Of a stretch of DNA of 8,436 nt, positions 1-6,040 are shown piece by piece. Numbering within the stretch: the first letter of the stretch is position 1; each line of letters begins with the position of its first letter. Made by a program: the position numbers and the translations under genes. Source of the DNA: Sphingobacterium sp. (GTDB taxonomy: Bacteria > Bacteroidota > Bacteroidia > Sphingobacteriales > Sphingobacteriaceae); the NCBI GenBank assembly GCA_030146225.1, contig JASLCA010000029.1, positions 1-8,436 on the forward strand. The letters are read 5' to 3'. The notes under the pieces are model-generated. The model was not told where the DNA came from and searched no databases. It saw only the letters and a program-made list of their open reading frames with translations.

Positions 1-160
1 AAAATTTCTAATACCTATGCATGATGGTACAGTTTACCAAATAGCCAACATTTGGTATGACGAGTTAAAGCCAAAAATAGAAAGGATTTATATTGAAGAA
101 TTCAAGCGGGCATGTCCAAAAATCAAAGGTAAGGTTAATATAAAGGATAGTTTTGAATAA
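1..160 (+). CDS. 3' end of an unidentified protein gene (5' end outside the window)
   Basis: An open frame with its first full codon at base 2 runs for 52 codons to a TAA at 158-160 and enters from the left edge, so the start is probably outside the window. An internal ATG at 17 would give only 47 residues. The peptide is rich in Lys, Ile and Glu, with aromatic residues in a helix-like stretch (IWYDELKPKIERIYIEEF), and has the look of a real soluble C-terminus rather than random translation. I do not recognise the family. The stop is followed by AT-rich DNA with no obvious terminator nearby; the first strong one on this strand is at 549-580. It may be the last gene of an integrated element, but that is inference. 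Confidence 0.5.
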   Translation, partial: KFLIPMHDGTVYQIANIWYDELKPKIERIYIEEFKRACPKIKGKVNIKDSFE

Positions 161-419
161 TGCGGTTATGAGAAATCTATGTGATCTGAACAGTTTTAAT
201 TATTTTATTAATAAATAGGTTGATGACGATGATATTCAAGAACTTAAAGATTTTGAAAGCATTCTCTAAAATTAGGTTAGTAGCTCCGAAATATGTTAAG
301 TAACTTATTGGGTATTTCTTAATATTGAATGTATATAAATAAAAGCGATGTTAAAAGTTGGTTAAATATTTTTGTTAATTTTTTTTAAGATTTTCAAAGA
401 ATGTTAGTAATGGTATTAG
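161..419. other. AT-rich intergenic stretch without a convincing gene
   Basis: This segment is visibly richer in A and T than the coding regions to the right. The only complete ORF of note is 26 codons (223-303, plus strand, encoding a small basic peptide), which I do not call as a gene. A promoter-like box lies at 367-374. The AT bias fits either an untranslated region or the edge of acquired DNA. Confidence 0.5.
367..374 (+). promoter_or_regulatory. Candidate -7 box TATTTTTG for a possible small RNA
   Basis: TATTTTTG is an exact match to the Bacteroidota sigma-ABfr -7 consensus TAnnTTTG. No clear TTTG -33 element sits about 19 bases upstream. Transcription would begin near 378-382 and run through the hairpin region 441-525 into the terminator at 549-580, with no sizeable ORF between. 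In AT-rich DNA such a match can arise by chance. Confidence 0.3.
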
Positions 420-548
420 GTGTTCGATTGAAATCCATCTCTCCCCACTGCGAGGAGCCGTCTAAAAAGGTAGACGAGTGCCCTGAGCATTGAATATTTA
501 CGTACCCTGCCTGTAGGGAGGTACGAATGAAAATAGCAAAAAACATGA
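420..548 (+). ncRNA. Candidate structured non-coding RNA (unidentified)
   Basis: Between a promoter-like box (367-374) and a strong terminator (549-580) lie three hairpins visible by eye: CTCC 441-444 with GGAG 454-457; CGTCTA 459-464 with TAGACG 471-476 (6 bp, loop of 6); and CGTACC 501-506 with GGTACG 520-525 (6 bp), with a possible inner CCCT/AGGG pairing (505-508 with 515-518). GC content is higher here than in the flanks and there is no useful ORF, as expected of structured RNA. I do not see the hallmarks of tmRNA, SRP RNA, RNase P RNA or a riboswitch class I know. It could also be the untranslated 3' part of the upstream transcript, or the downstream flank of a lost tRNA gene. Confidence 0.3.
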
Positions 549-580
549 GAGGCTGACCTTTTTTGGACAGCCTCTTTTTT
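549..580 (+). terminator. Rho-independent terminator
   Basis: GAGGCTG at 549-555 pairs perfectly with CAGCCTC at 568-574, with an inner CC/GG pair, followed by six T (575-580). It reads on the plus strand and would end the transcript covering 420-548 or the partial gene at 1-160. Confidence 0.8.
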
Positions 581-882
581 CTTTCATATATGAGTAATCT
601 TTTTTCTTGGATTTTAATCTAAAACTTTTCCAAGAGTAGCTTAGCTTGTTTTACGTCTTTTATATCATCATAAATGTTAGACCTTTGGCGTGCGCACCCT
701 ACTGGTAAAAGCTTCACTTTAGAGTGAGGCTTTTTTTTTGTTTATGTTTTTGCTGAGTCTCAGAAAAAACAAGTGCTCACCTAGCTATTATTCCTTTAGG
801 AGGAATAAGTAGCAGGCATCGCTAGCTGTAGCGTAAAGGCTCAATTATAGGGTTTTTCAGGAACGCGGAAATAGGGGTAATT
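581..882. other. Non-coding stretch with several hairpins and no recognisable gene
   Basis: No ORF longer than about 22 codons looks real in either direction. The stretch contains an imperfect hairpin (CTTGG 606-610 with CCAAG 630-634), the palindrome GTGCGCAC near 690-697, the terminator at 710-739, a CTGAG-T-CTCAG inverted repeat (753-763), a hairpin TATTCCT 789-795 with AGGAATA 801-807 flanked by outer GCTA/TAGC arms (784-787, 810-813), and CGCTA 820-824 with TAGCG 829-833. What the 710-739 terminator ends is unclear, since no gene lies just upstream. Confidence 0.4.
710..739 (+). terminator. Rho-independent terminator
   Basis: AGCTTCAC (710-717) pairs with GTGAGGCT (724-731) through eight positions including one T-G wobble, loop of six, followed by a run of nine T. 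It reads on the plus strand. No gene directly upstream explains it, so it is either a second stop for the left-hand transcript or a relic of a lost gene. Confidence 0.75.
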
Positions 883-927
883 AAAAAGGCTTCAGACAGC
901 TTAGTATGACCTAAGATGGCTGAAGCC
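883..927 (-). terminator. Terminator of the minus-strand outer-membrane protein gene
   Basis: GGCTTCAG (888-895) pairs perfectly with CTGAAGCC (920-927), and an inner CTTAG/CTAAG pairing extends the hairpin. The five A at 883-887 form the T tract on the minus strand. It lies about 40 bases downstream of the stop codon of the gene ending at 969. Confidence 0.8.
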
Positions 928-968
928 CGTTGCACTTATGAAATAACGTATTTTTATTACTAATTGAG

Positions 969-1445
969 TTACCGTATAAAGAAGTTCAGCGGTAGATTGA
1001 TATTTAGCGAAGTTGTAAAGCCATCTAGCTTTTTAAAGCCTGATTTTTGGTTAACATCAATCCCATAGCCAAATCCTAGGTCAACCATAGACATTAAACT
1101 GACGCCTACCTTTGGGGTAATCGTATAGGGGGTAGCCTCTACTTTTAAAAAGGGCCAAGCCAATACATTGCCTAAGTAATAGGTAAAGCCGATTTCTGGA
1201 ATAATATGCGTTTTGCCCATCATATGGGTCAAGTTGGCGCCCGCATCGATCTTCATGTATTGATGGTCATTGGGTTCAAAAAGCCCCCAGCCAGAGAGTT
1301 TAAAGAAACTCCCCCTCTGGTATTGATACCCAATAGATGGGCCCCATATCCACGAGTTTCCAGTTTTAGTCGCGGGTGCAGGATCTTGAGCTAAAGCAGT
1401 TAACGCTGTAGTAATTGCTAGTAGCGAAAGAATAATTCTCCTCAT
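969..1445 (-). CDS. Small predicted outer-membrane beta-barrel protein
   Basis: The 158-residue product starts with a textbook Sec signal: two Arg, a hydrophobic core (residues 5-17) and a likely cut after ALA-Q near residue 19-20. The rest alternates polar and hydrophobic/aromatic residues and is rich in Gly, Tyr and Phe (for example IGYQYQRGSFFKL, EIGFTYYLG, VDLGFGYGID), the pattern of short antiparallel beta-strands. There are no hydrophobic helices after the signal. I infer a small outer-membrane barrel of about 8 strands or a similar periplasmic beta protein; substrate and role are unknown. The C-terminus (LNFFIR) does not end in the classic terminal Phe. The gene stands alone: divergent from the gene at 1626 and closed by the terminator at 883-927. 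A near-consensus -7 box (TAAATTAG, 1476-1469) lies 23 bases before the ATG. Confidence 0.8.
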   Translation of the reverse strand: MRRIILSLLAITTALTALAQDPAPATKTGNSWIWGPSIGYQYQRGSFFKLSGWGLFEPNDHQYMKIDAGANLTHMMGKTHIIPEIGFTYYLGNVLAWPFLKVEATPYTITPKVGVSLMSMVDLGFGYGIDVNQKSGFKKLDGFTTSLNINLPLNFFIR

Positions 1446-1595
1446 AGTAAGGCGTGTTTTTGTTTATGCTAATTTACACTTTTTTATTCAAAACTTAAAG
1501 CATTACAGCCTCGAGTGACTTTAAATCAAAGCAGTTCTGAGGAATATTTATTCAATTCTTAACCGCATATTTATAGGCATTTAATCTTTTTTATT

Positions 1596-1603
1596 TATTT
1601 TTG
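1596..1603 (+). promoter_or_regulatory. -7 promoter box TATTTTTG for the secreted-protein gene
   Basis: Exact match to TAnnTTTG, 22 bases before the ATG at 1626, predicting a short leader of roughly 15-18 bases. The -33 TTTG element is not evident. Absence of a Shine-Dalgarno sequence before the ATG is normal in Bacteroidota. Confidence 0.45.
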
Positions 1604-1625
1604 AATAAACATTAATGCGCTAGAT

Positions 1626-2597
1626 ATGAACTCGCTAATACTTAAGAAAACCTTCCTGATAAGGCTTTTTCTACTCATGACCTTTGGTCTAAATATACAT
1701 GCCTATGCTCAATTTGGACGGATAGGGGATGCGGTAAATAAAAACCTTGGTAAGGTAATAAACAGTAAGTCGCTAAAGCTTTTGAATACCGAGCCTATAA
1801 GCACAAAGTTTGCGGATTGTGATCAAAGCAATATACTGCCTGTAGACTTTGGAAAGGATTCTGTAAAGCAGCAGCTCTGCAATTTAAGGACGGATTATAA
1901 CAAGATTACCGGCTTTAAATTAAAGCCAGGCTTTTATACCGGAACCTTTAAAAGCTTTTGTCTACAGGCGGGCACTTATGGGCCATCCAAAGGGGATGGC
2001 TATCTATATGCCCCCTTGGTAGGCACAAAAGAGCAGACTGCTAAAACCTTAATCGCCAATTGGGAGGCACATCCAGAGATTGAACAGTCTCATGTGCAAC
2101 TGCTGTTGTGGGCCTTGCTTGCAAAGACAAATTTTTCAAAACTCTCCAAAGAGTTGCAGGTGTCTGCTGCGCTTTTGTTGAATGACAAAGATTTGCGCGC
2201 CTTAGGGAGTTCTATGATTGATTTCCTTAGTGCAGAAGCACTGGAATCCGTAACGGCAAATCTGCCAGAGCCAGCCAAACGCCTAGTAGCCTTAGAGAAT
2301 AAGATTCGAGGGCTTATGTATCAGGCCAATAGTTCCTATTCAGATGTAGAAAGCTTGGTGATGTTGGTGGGCGCAGCCCCCATAAATACGCAATTTCCAA
2401 GCGGAATATGGAGTTACCATCCTGAAGGTTATTATATCAAGTACTTGCCGAACAGTTATATCTCCACCAAGGTAGAGATCTATGTGCCAGCGCAGCTGGG
2501 AGAAATACATTATCTTCCTGTAGGCGATGTTGCAGTTCCAGCATCTACAGGCTCTCAACGACTTGGACAGTCCAATGTGCTTGTGTGTGAAAAGTAA
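1626..2597 (+). CDS. Secreted conserved protein of unknown function
   Basis: The 323-residue product has a clear Sec signal peptide: basic residues (K7, K8, R13), a hydrophobic core and a likely cut after AYA-28. No lipobox Cys follows the signal, so export to the periplasm or beyond is inferred. The mature part has a block around residues 107-131 (TFKSFCLQAGTYGPSKGDGY and following), a helical segment about 135-170 containing HPEIEQSHVQLLLWALLA, a mixed helical region (about 172-250) and a C-terminal part with beta character (IWSYHPEGYYIKYLPNSY, then VAVPASTGSQRLGQS at about 302-316). Four Cys (65, 85, 112, 321) could form disulphides. From memory these blocks recur in a family of exported hypothetical proteins in Bacteroidota and other Gram-negatives, but I cannot verify that, and I know no function. 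No enzymatic motif is evident. It is a single gene, followed about 140 bases later by a possible terminator. Confidence 0.85.
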   Translation: MNSLILKKTFLIRLFLLMTFGLNIHAYAQFGRIGDAVNKNLGKVINSKSLKLLNTEPISTKFADCDQSNILPVDFGKDSVKQQLCNLRTDYNKITGFKLKPGFYTGTFKSFCLQAGTYGPSKGDGYLYAPLVGTKEQTAKTLIANWEAHPEIEQSHVQLLLWALLAKTNFSKLSKELQVSAALLLNDKDLRALGSSMIDFLSAEALESVTANLPEPAKRLVALENKIRGLMYQANSSYSDVESLVMLVGAAPINTQFPSGIWSYHPEGYYIKYLPNSYISTKVEIYVPAQLGEIHYLPVGDVAVPASTGSQRLGQSNVLVCEK

Positions 2598-2738
2598 TCA
2601 GGATACCTACTGGCTTTAGCAATTTCTTAGTTAGAAAAAAGCCGTTGAATAGCAGTCGGCTGGCTGCTTGTAGCTAAACGCAGGTAGCCTAGGATTGCTA
2701 TGTTGGAATTTTAGGTTAGGGGACTGCTCAGAATCCTT

Positions 2739-2764
2739 GGCGCTGCATTCGCCTGCGCCTTTTT
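2739..2764 (+). terminator. Possible terminator of the secreted-protein gene
   Basis: GGCGC (2739-2743) pairs with GCGCC (2755-2759), followed by five T. The stem is only 5 bp but all G-C. It lies about 140 bases after the stop codon at 2597. Confidence 0.4.
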
Positions 2765-2967
2765 CCTATTTAATCTAATGCTTATCTCAATTATATAAGA
2801 ATAGGCTTGTCTTTTGTATTTCCGGATTGGGTTTTGAATAGGGCTATTGCCACTGCCTGCTAGGCTGGAAAAAGGCTCTGGTATAGCCTTGGTGCATATA
2901 ATTTACAACTGGTATGCTCTGGTCTATTATTTTTCTATTTTTCTGCTGAAAATCTCCCTTGTATTTT

Positions 2968-2975
2968 TATCTTTG
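2968..2975 (+). promoter_or_regulatory. -7 promoter box TATCTTTG for the symporter gene
   Basis: Exact TAnnTTTG match, 62 bases before the ATG at 3038, giving a predicted leader of about 55 bases. A TTCTG sequence about 22 bases upstream is at best a weak -33 element. Confidence 0.45.
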
Positions 2976-3037
2976 CTACCTTATTTATCCCTTGAAGATA
3001 AATATTACCTAAACCTAAACCCTTTTTACAAAAAATT

Positions 3038-4288
3038 ATGAAAAACATTTTCAAGAGCCTCTATTTTCAAGTAGTTGTCGGAATCACAGTTGGTATTTTA
3101 CTGGGCATGTATTACCCAGAATTTGCGATTAAGCTGAAGCCTTTGGGGGATGGCTTTATAAAGCTTATTAAGATGCTCATTGCTCCTTTAATCTTTAGTT
3201 CCATTGTAATTGGTATTGCTGGCATGCAGGATGTCAAGAAGGTGGGCAAGATAGGCGTTACCTCAATTATATATTTTGAGATTATGACGACAATCGCGCT
3301 AATCTTAGGCCTTGTCTTTATTAATTGGATTGAACCCGGGACTGGGATGCATATAGATCCCAAGACCTTGGATGCTAGTGCTGTGGAGCAGTATATAAAG
3401 CAGGCAGAGCACAACAGCACCATTGATTTTCTGTTGGGCATTATCCCCGAGAATGTCGTGGCTGCGGTAGCTTCTGACAATCTTCTGCAAGTCCTAGTCT
3501 TTGCAGTGCTCTTCGGAATTGGCTTGACCAAGATAGGTACTAAATCCGCTGAGCCTGTTATCACTGTGCTGCAGAGCTTCTTAAACGGCCTATTTGCAAT
3601 GATAAAGATGATTATGTACCTAGCGCCTTTAGGGGCGATGGGGGCGATGGGCTTTACCATAGGCATGTATGGGCTAGAGGCATTATCATCCCTAGGCATG
3701 TTGATGATTAGTTTTTACCTTACTTGTGTGGTTTTTATTGTCTTTGTAATCGGGGCAGTATTGCATTTCTATGTGAATGTAAATGTATTTAAGCTACTGA
3801 AATATATAAAGGAGGAGTTACTAATCGTCTTGGGTACTTCTTCTTCTGAGTCCGCATTGCCAGGGATTATGCAGAAGCTTGAAGATGCGGGCTGTTCCAA
3901 GCCGGTGGTAGGCTTGGTAATTCCTACGGGTTACTCCTTCAACTTGGATGGAACTTGTATTTACCTCACTATGGCGGCAGTTTTTATCTCCCAGGCATTG
4001 GACATGCACCTTACCCTACAACAGGAGGTTTCCCTGCTACTCGTGCTTTTATTGACTTCTAAGGGGGCTGCGGGCGTAACGGGGAGTGGCTTTATCACGC
4101 TGGCTGCGACCTTGCCAGTAGTTGGGCATGTGCCGGTTGAGGCTGTAGGCTTAATTTTAGGGATTGACCGCTTTATGAGCGAGGCTAGGGCCTTAACAAA
4201 TATAATAGGCAATGCAACTGCGACCCTGGTCGTGGCCAAGTATGAGGGGGCATTGGATACGGTAATGTTAAAGGAAAAACTAGGGTAA
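3038..4288 (+). CDS. dctA: C4-dicarboxylate/cation symporter, DctA type (DAACS family)
   Basis: This inner-membrane secondary transporter of the dicarboxylate/amino acid:cation symporter family is 416 residues long, close to the usual DctA size. The signature elements are all present: the serine-rich re-entrant hairpin 1 (GTSSSESALP, 266-275), the TM7 motif NLDGT (302-306) inside the DctA-like IPTGYSFNLDGTCIYLTMA, the hairpin 2 segment SKGAAGVTGSGF (341-352), and the TM8 substrate-binding stretch DRFMSEARALTN (377-388) followed by N392. The wording of these motifs is much closer to E. coli DctA than to the glutamate transporters GltP/GltT, so succinate, fumarate and malate are the expected substrates, driven by H+ or Na+. 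Aspartate uptake remains possible. The gene is monocistronic: its own promoter box lies upstream and a strong terminator starts 22 bases after the stop. No DcuSR/DctBD-type regulator is adjacent. Confidence 0.92.
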   Translation: MKNIFKSLYFQVVVGITVGILLGMYYPEFAIKLKPLGDGFIKLIKMLIAPLIFSSIVIGIAGMQDVKKVGKIGVTSIIYFEIMTTIALILGLVFINWIEPGTGMHIDPKTLDASAVEQYIKQAEHNSTIDFLLGIIPENVVAAVASDNLLQVLVFAVLFGIGLTKIGTKSAEPVITVLQSFLNGLFAMIKMIMYLAPLGAMGAMGFTIGMYGLEALSSLGMLMISFYLTCVVFIVFVIGAVLHFYVNVNVFKLLKYIKEELLIVLGTSSSESALPGIMQKLEDAGCSKPVVGLVIPTGYSFNLDGTCIYLTMAAVFISQALDMHLTLQQEVSLLLVLLLTSKGAAGVTGSGFITLAATLPVVGHVPVEAVGLILGIDRFMSEARALTNIIGNATATLVVAKYEGALDTVMLKEKLG

Positions 4289-4310
4289 AGACACGCTATA
4301 CCCATGGTGT

Positions 4311-4353
4311 AAAGCTGCCGTATTGCAATTTAGTAAGGACGTACGGCAGCTTT
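4311..4353. terminator. Terminator between convergent dctA and the NUDIX gene
   Basis: AAAGCTGCCGTA (4311-4322) and TACGGCAGCTTT (4342-4353) form a perfect 12-bp stem with a 19-base loop. On the plus strand it is followed by ATTTTTA; on the minus strand the T tract is weaker. It sits between two converging stop codons (4288 and 4358) and probably serves both, mainly dctA. Confidence 0.8.
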
Positions 4354-4357
4354 ATTT

Positions 4358-4969
4358 TTACTCGATATTTTTAACAATATCAGCAATGAGGGGATAGGTG
4401 TTTTCATAGACCATTGCTAGGTCATGCTTATCAATCCAGCGGGCATCGGTAATATCCTCTTCCAATTGGGGGATTAATTTGGGCACCTTATTGACCCCCA
4501 TTTCATACCAGTTGGTCTGTTTAAGGACCATCTTGCCGCGCATGCTATAGGTGTGATAGCTGGTTTCAACCTTCTGCCCTAGGTAGTTTATGGTCACGCC
4601 ACACTCTTCCTCCACCTCACGTACGGCAGCCTCTCGCATTTTTTCATTTTCTTCCACTTTTCCTTTGGGCAAATCCCATTTTCCCAGCCTATGGATAAAT
4701 AGATAATGCCCATCTGCATTTTTTACCAGCCCTCCAGCAGCCTTAATAATGTTTGCACTTTGGAGGATCTCCTTGAATATCTCCTCAATGTTGGGACCTA
4801 TATAGAGGTAGCTAGTCTTTTTAGCGCCTTTAGCATTCGCCGTGTTGAAAAGTTTTTCAAGAATAATATCTTGTAAACCAATTGTTTGTGGGTTTTCAAT
4901 TTTACGGGGAACGAAATCGGCTAAAATTAGCTGACATTCGTTCATATAAATTTTATAAATTTGCGCCAT
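4358..4969 (-). CDS. NUDIX hydrolase
   Basis: The protein has a perfect Nudix box GX5EX7REUXEEXGU at residues 103-125 (G103, E109, R117, E118, E121, E122, G124, V125), preceded by the usual beta-strand entry (AAGGLVKNADGHYLFIHR, 77-94) and WDLPKG (98-103). Family members cleave a nucleoside diphosphate linked to another group, using Mg2+ held by the box glutamates; the substrate cannot be read from the sequence. About 75 residues precede the Nudix domain, perhaps a small extra domain. The longest start (4969) shares its bases with the pyrE start codon. The internal ATG at 4945 (Met9, MNECQL) leaves 22 bases for a leader and is a credible true start giving 195 residues. It is divergent from pyrE, an arrangement I recall as recurrent in Bacteroidota. 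A role in clearing modified or surplus nucleotides is plausible but unproven. Confidence 0.9.
   Translation of the reverse strand: MAQIYKIYMNECQLILADFVPRKIENPQTIGLQDIILEKLFNTANAKGAKKTSYLYIGPNIEEIFKEILQSANIIKAAGGLVKNADGHYLFIHRLGKWDLPKGKVEENEKMREAAVREVEEECGVTINYLGQKVETSYHTYSMRGKMVLKQTNWYEMGVNKVPKLIPQLEEDITDARWIDKHDLAMVYENTYPLIADIVKNIE
4956..4963 (+). promoter_or_regulatory. -7 promoter box TAAATTTG of pyrE, implying a leaderless or near-leaderless mRNA
   Basis: Exact TAnnTTTG match whose last base lies only four bases before the pyrE ATG at 4968. With a transcription start a few bases after the box, the mRNA would begin at or within a base or two of the start codon. No good TTTG occurs about 19 bases upstream. 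Confidence 0.5.
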
Positions 4970-5612
4970 GAATAATTTAAATGAGGTTGAACAAAAAATT
5001 GCAGAATCCTTATTGCAAATTAAAGCAATAAAATTACAACCTAAAAACCCTTTTACTTGGGCTTCGGGTTGGAAGTCTCCAATTTATTGTGATAATCGGA
5101 TTACTTTATCACATCCGTCCCTTCGAACATACATTCGTCAGAATCTAGCACAATTGATTCAAGATGAGTTTGGAGCGGTTGAAATGATATCAGGCGTGGC
5201 CACAGCAGGGATCCCACAAGGGGTGTTAGTCGCTCAAGATTTAGGCTTGCCATTTACTTATGTACGTAGCAGTGCAAAAGGGCATGGTCGTCAAAATCTA
5301 ATTGAAGGCGAGATTGTAAGTGGACAACGTGTTGTTGTGGTAGAAGACTTAGTTTCTACAGGCAAGAGCAGTCTTCAAGCAGTAGATGCGCTGCGTGCGG
5401 CAGGTTGTAATGTGGTAGGTCTTGTGTCTATCTTTACGTATGGCTTTGATGAGGCAGTTCAGAACTTTGCAGATGCAAAATGTCCAATCTTAAGCCTTTG
5501 CGACTATGATTCCTTAATACAGGTAGCTGCTGCAAATAGCTATATCTTGGACTCAGATATCGAATTGTTGAAACAGTGGAGACGCGATCCAAGCAATTGG
5601 ACAGGCGAATAA
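4968..5612 (+). CDS. pyrE: Orotate phosphoribosyltransferase
   Basis: This enzyme converts orotate plus PRPP to orotidine 5'-monophosphate and pyrophosphate, the fifth step of de novo UMP synthesis, in the cytosol as a dimer. The PRPP-binding motif is at 122-135 (VVVVEDLVSTGKSS, acidic pair E126-D127). The flexible catalytic loop is at 98-114 with K104 and H106 in the KGHG sequence, matching K103/H105 of the E. coli enzyme. The N-terminal block FTWASGWKSPIYCDNR (29-44) is typical of bacterial PyrE. At 214 residues it has the normal family length. The start at 4968 fits the conserved N-terminus and is placed immediately after a -7 promoter box. The SRPBCC gene follows after 21 bases, suggesting one transcript. 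No other pyr genes are nearby, so the pathway is dispersed. Confidence 0.97.
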   Translation: MNNLNEVEQKIAESLLQIKAIKLQPKNPFTWASGWKSPIYCDNRITLSHPSLRTYIRQNLAQLIQDEFGAVEMISGVATAGIPQGVLVAQDLGLPFTYVRSSAKGHGRQNLIEGEIVSGQRVVVVEDLVSTGKSSLQAVDALRAAGCNVVGLVSIFTYGFDEAVQNFADAKCPILSLCDYDSLIQVAAANSYILDSDIELLKQWRRDPSNWTGE

Positions 5613-5633
5613 TTAATCATAATCTTTTGCGCT

Positions 5634-6032
5634 ATGACAGTTTTCAAAAATACTACGACCATCAATAAGCCAGTAACAGCGGTTTATAGCTTTTTAGCTG
5701 ATCTAAACAATCATGAGCAGTTGATGCCAGACAACATCTATAACTGGACATCTACGGTTGATGAAGCACGTTTTACCATTCAAAATATGGCTAAATTGGC
5801 CTTAAAAGTCTCTGAGCGGGTAGTAAATCAGGAAATTGTATGTATCCCAGCAGAAGAAGCCCCCTTTGCACTAAGCCTACGTTGGACATTAGTAGAAGAG
5901 GCTGATGGCATCACAAATGCCAGCTTTGCTTTGGAAGCTGAGTTAAATATGATGATGAAGATGATGGCATCTGGACCATTACAAAAACTGGTCGATCATC
6001 AGGTCAATAGATTAAAAGAAATATTAGGATAA
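5634..6032 (+). CDS. SRPBCC (START-like) family protein
   Basis: The 132-residue soluble protein has the START/Bet v1-like layout: a first strand with a polar start (VFKNTTTINKPVTAVYSFLA), a helix carrying AVYSFLADLNNHEQLMP (about 16-32), a run of beta-strands in the middle, and a long C-terminal helix (about 105-132, MMMKMMASGPLQKLVDHQVN). This helix-grip fold usually encloses a hydrophobic ligand; no ligand or enzymatic activity can be assigned here. A Met-rich patch (residues about 106-111) lies at the start of the last helix. It follows pyrE by 21 bases and is closed by the terminator at 6045-6071. The sequence before its ATG (TTTGCGCTATGA) nearly repeats that before pyrE, so it may also have its own promoter (ATCTTTTG, 5622-5629, an imperfect box). 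No functional link to pyrimidine synthesis is evident. Confidence 0.85.
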   Translation: MTVFKNTTTINKPVTAVYSFLADLNNHEQLMPDNIYNWTSTVDEARFTIQNMAKLALKVSERVVNQEIVCIPAEEAPFALSLRWTLVEEADGITNASFALEAELNMMMKMMASGPLQKLVDHQVNRLKEILG

Positions 6033-6040
6033 AAAATACT

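Larger units (their letters stand above)
2598..3037. other. 440-base intergenic region between the secreted-protein gene and the symporter
   Basis: It holds a plausible terminator (2739-2764) and a -7 promoter box (2968-2975). A 64-codon ORF (2847-3041) that overlaps the symporter start is not convincing, because it begins upstream of the promoter box and reads as Leu/Tyr/Phe-rich translation of T-rich DNA. A weak hairpin (AGCCG/CGGCT, about 2640-2661) has a T run only on the minus strand, where there is no gene to end. Otherwise I see nothing. Confidence 0.5.

Noticed and set aside
223..303. 26-codon ORF encoding a basic, amphipathic-looking peptide
   Set aside because: Too short and in AT-rich DNA. 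There is no promoter box at a suitable distance, and the Lys/Ile/Phe content is what such DNA encodes by chance.
2635..2661. Hairpin AGCCG/CGGCT with a T run on the minus strand
   Set aside because: Only 5 bp with a long loop, and no minus-strand gene upstream of it to terminate.
3000..3037. Possible riboswitch or leader peptide before the symporter
   Set aside because: The predicted leader of about 55 bases shows no stable hairpin or terminator/anti-terminator pair.
2847..3041. 64-codon plus-strand ORF whose stop overlaps the symporter ATG (TTATGA)
   Set aside because: It starts upstream of the likely symporter promoter box (2968-2975), and its Leu/Tyr/Phe-rich translation is what T-rich non-coding DNA gives. 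The 4-base overlap with the next start is probably coincidental.
3112..3699. 195-codon minus-strand ORF antisense to the symporter
   Set aside because: Its composition (Ile, Pro, Ser rich) mirrors the complement of a hydrophobic membrane-protein gene. The plus frame has all family motifs and the antisense frame has none.
3961..4305. 114-codon minus-strand ORF antisense to the end of the symporter
   Set aside because: Opposite a strongly conserved part of the symporter, with no recognisable motif or promoter.
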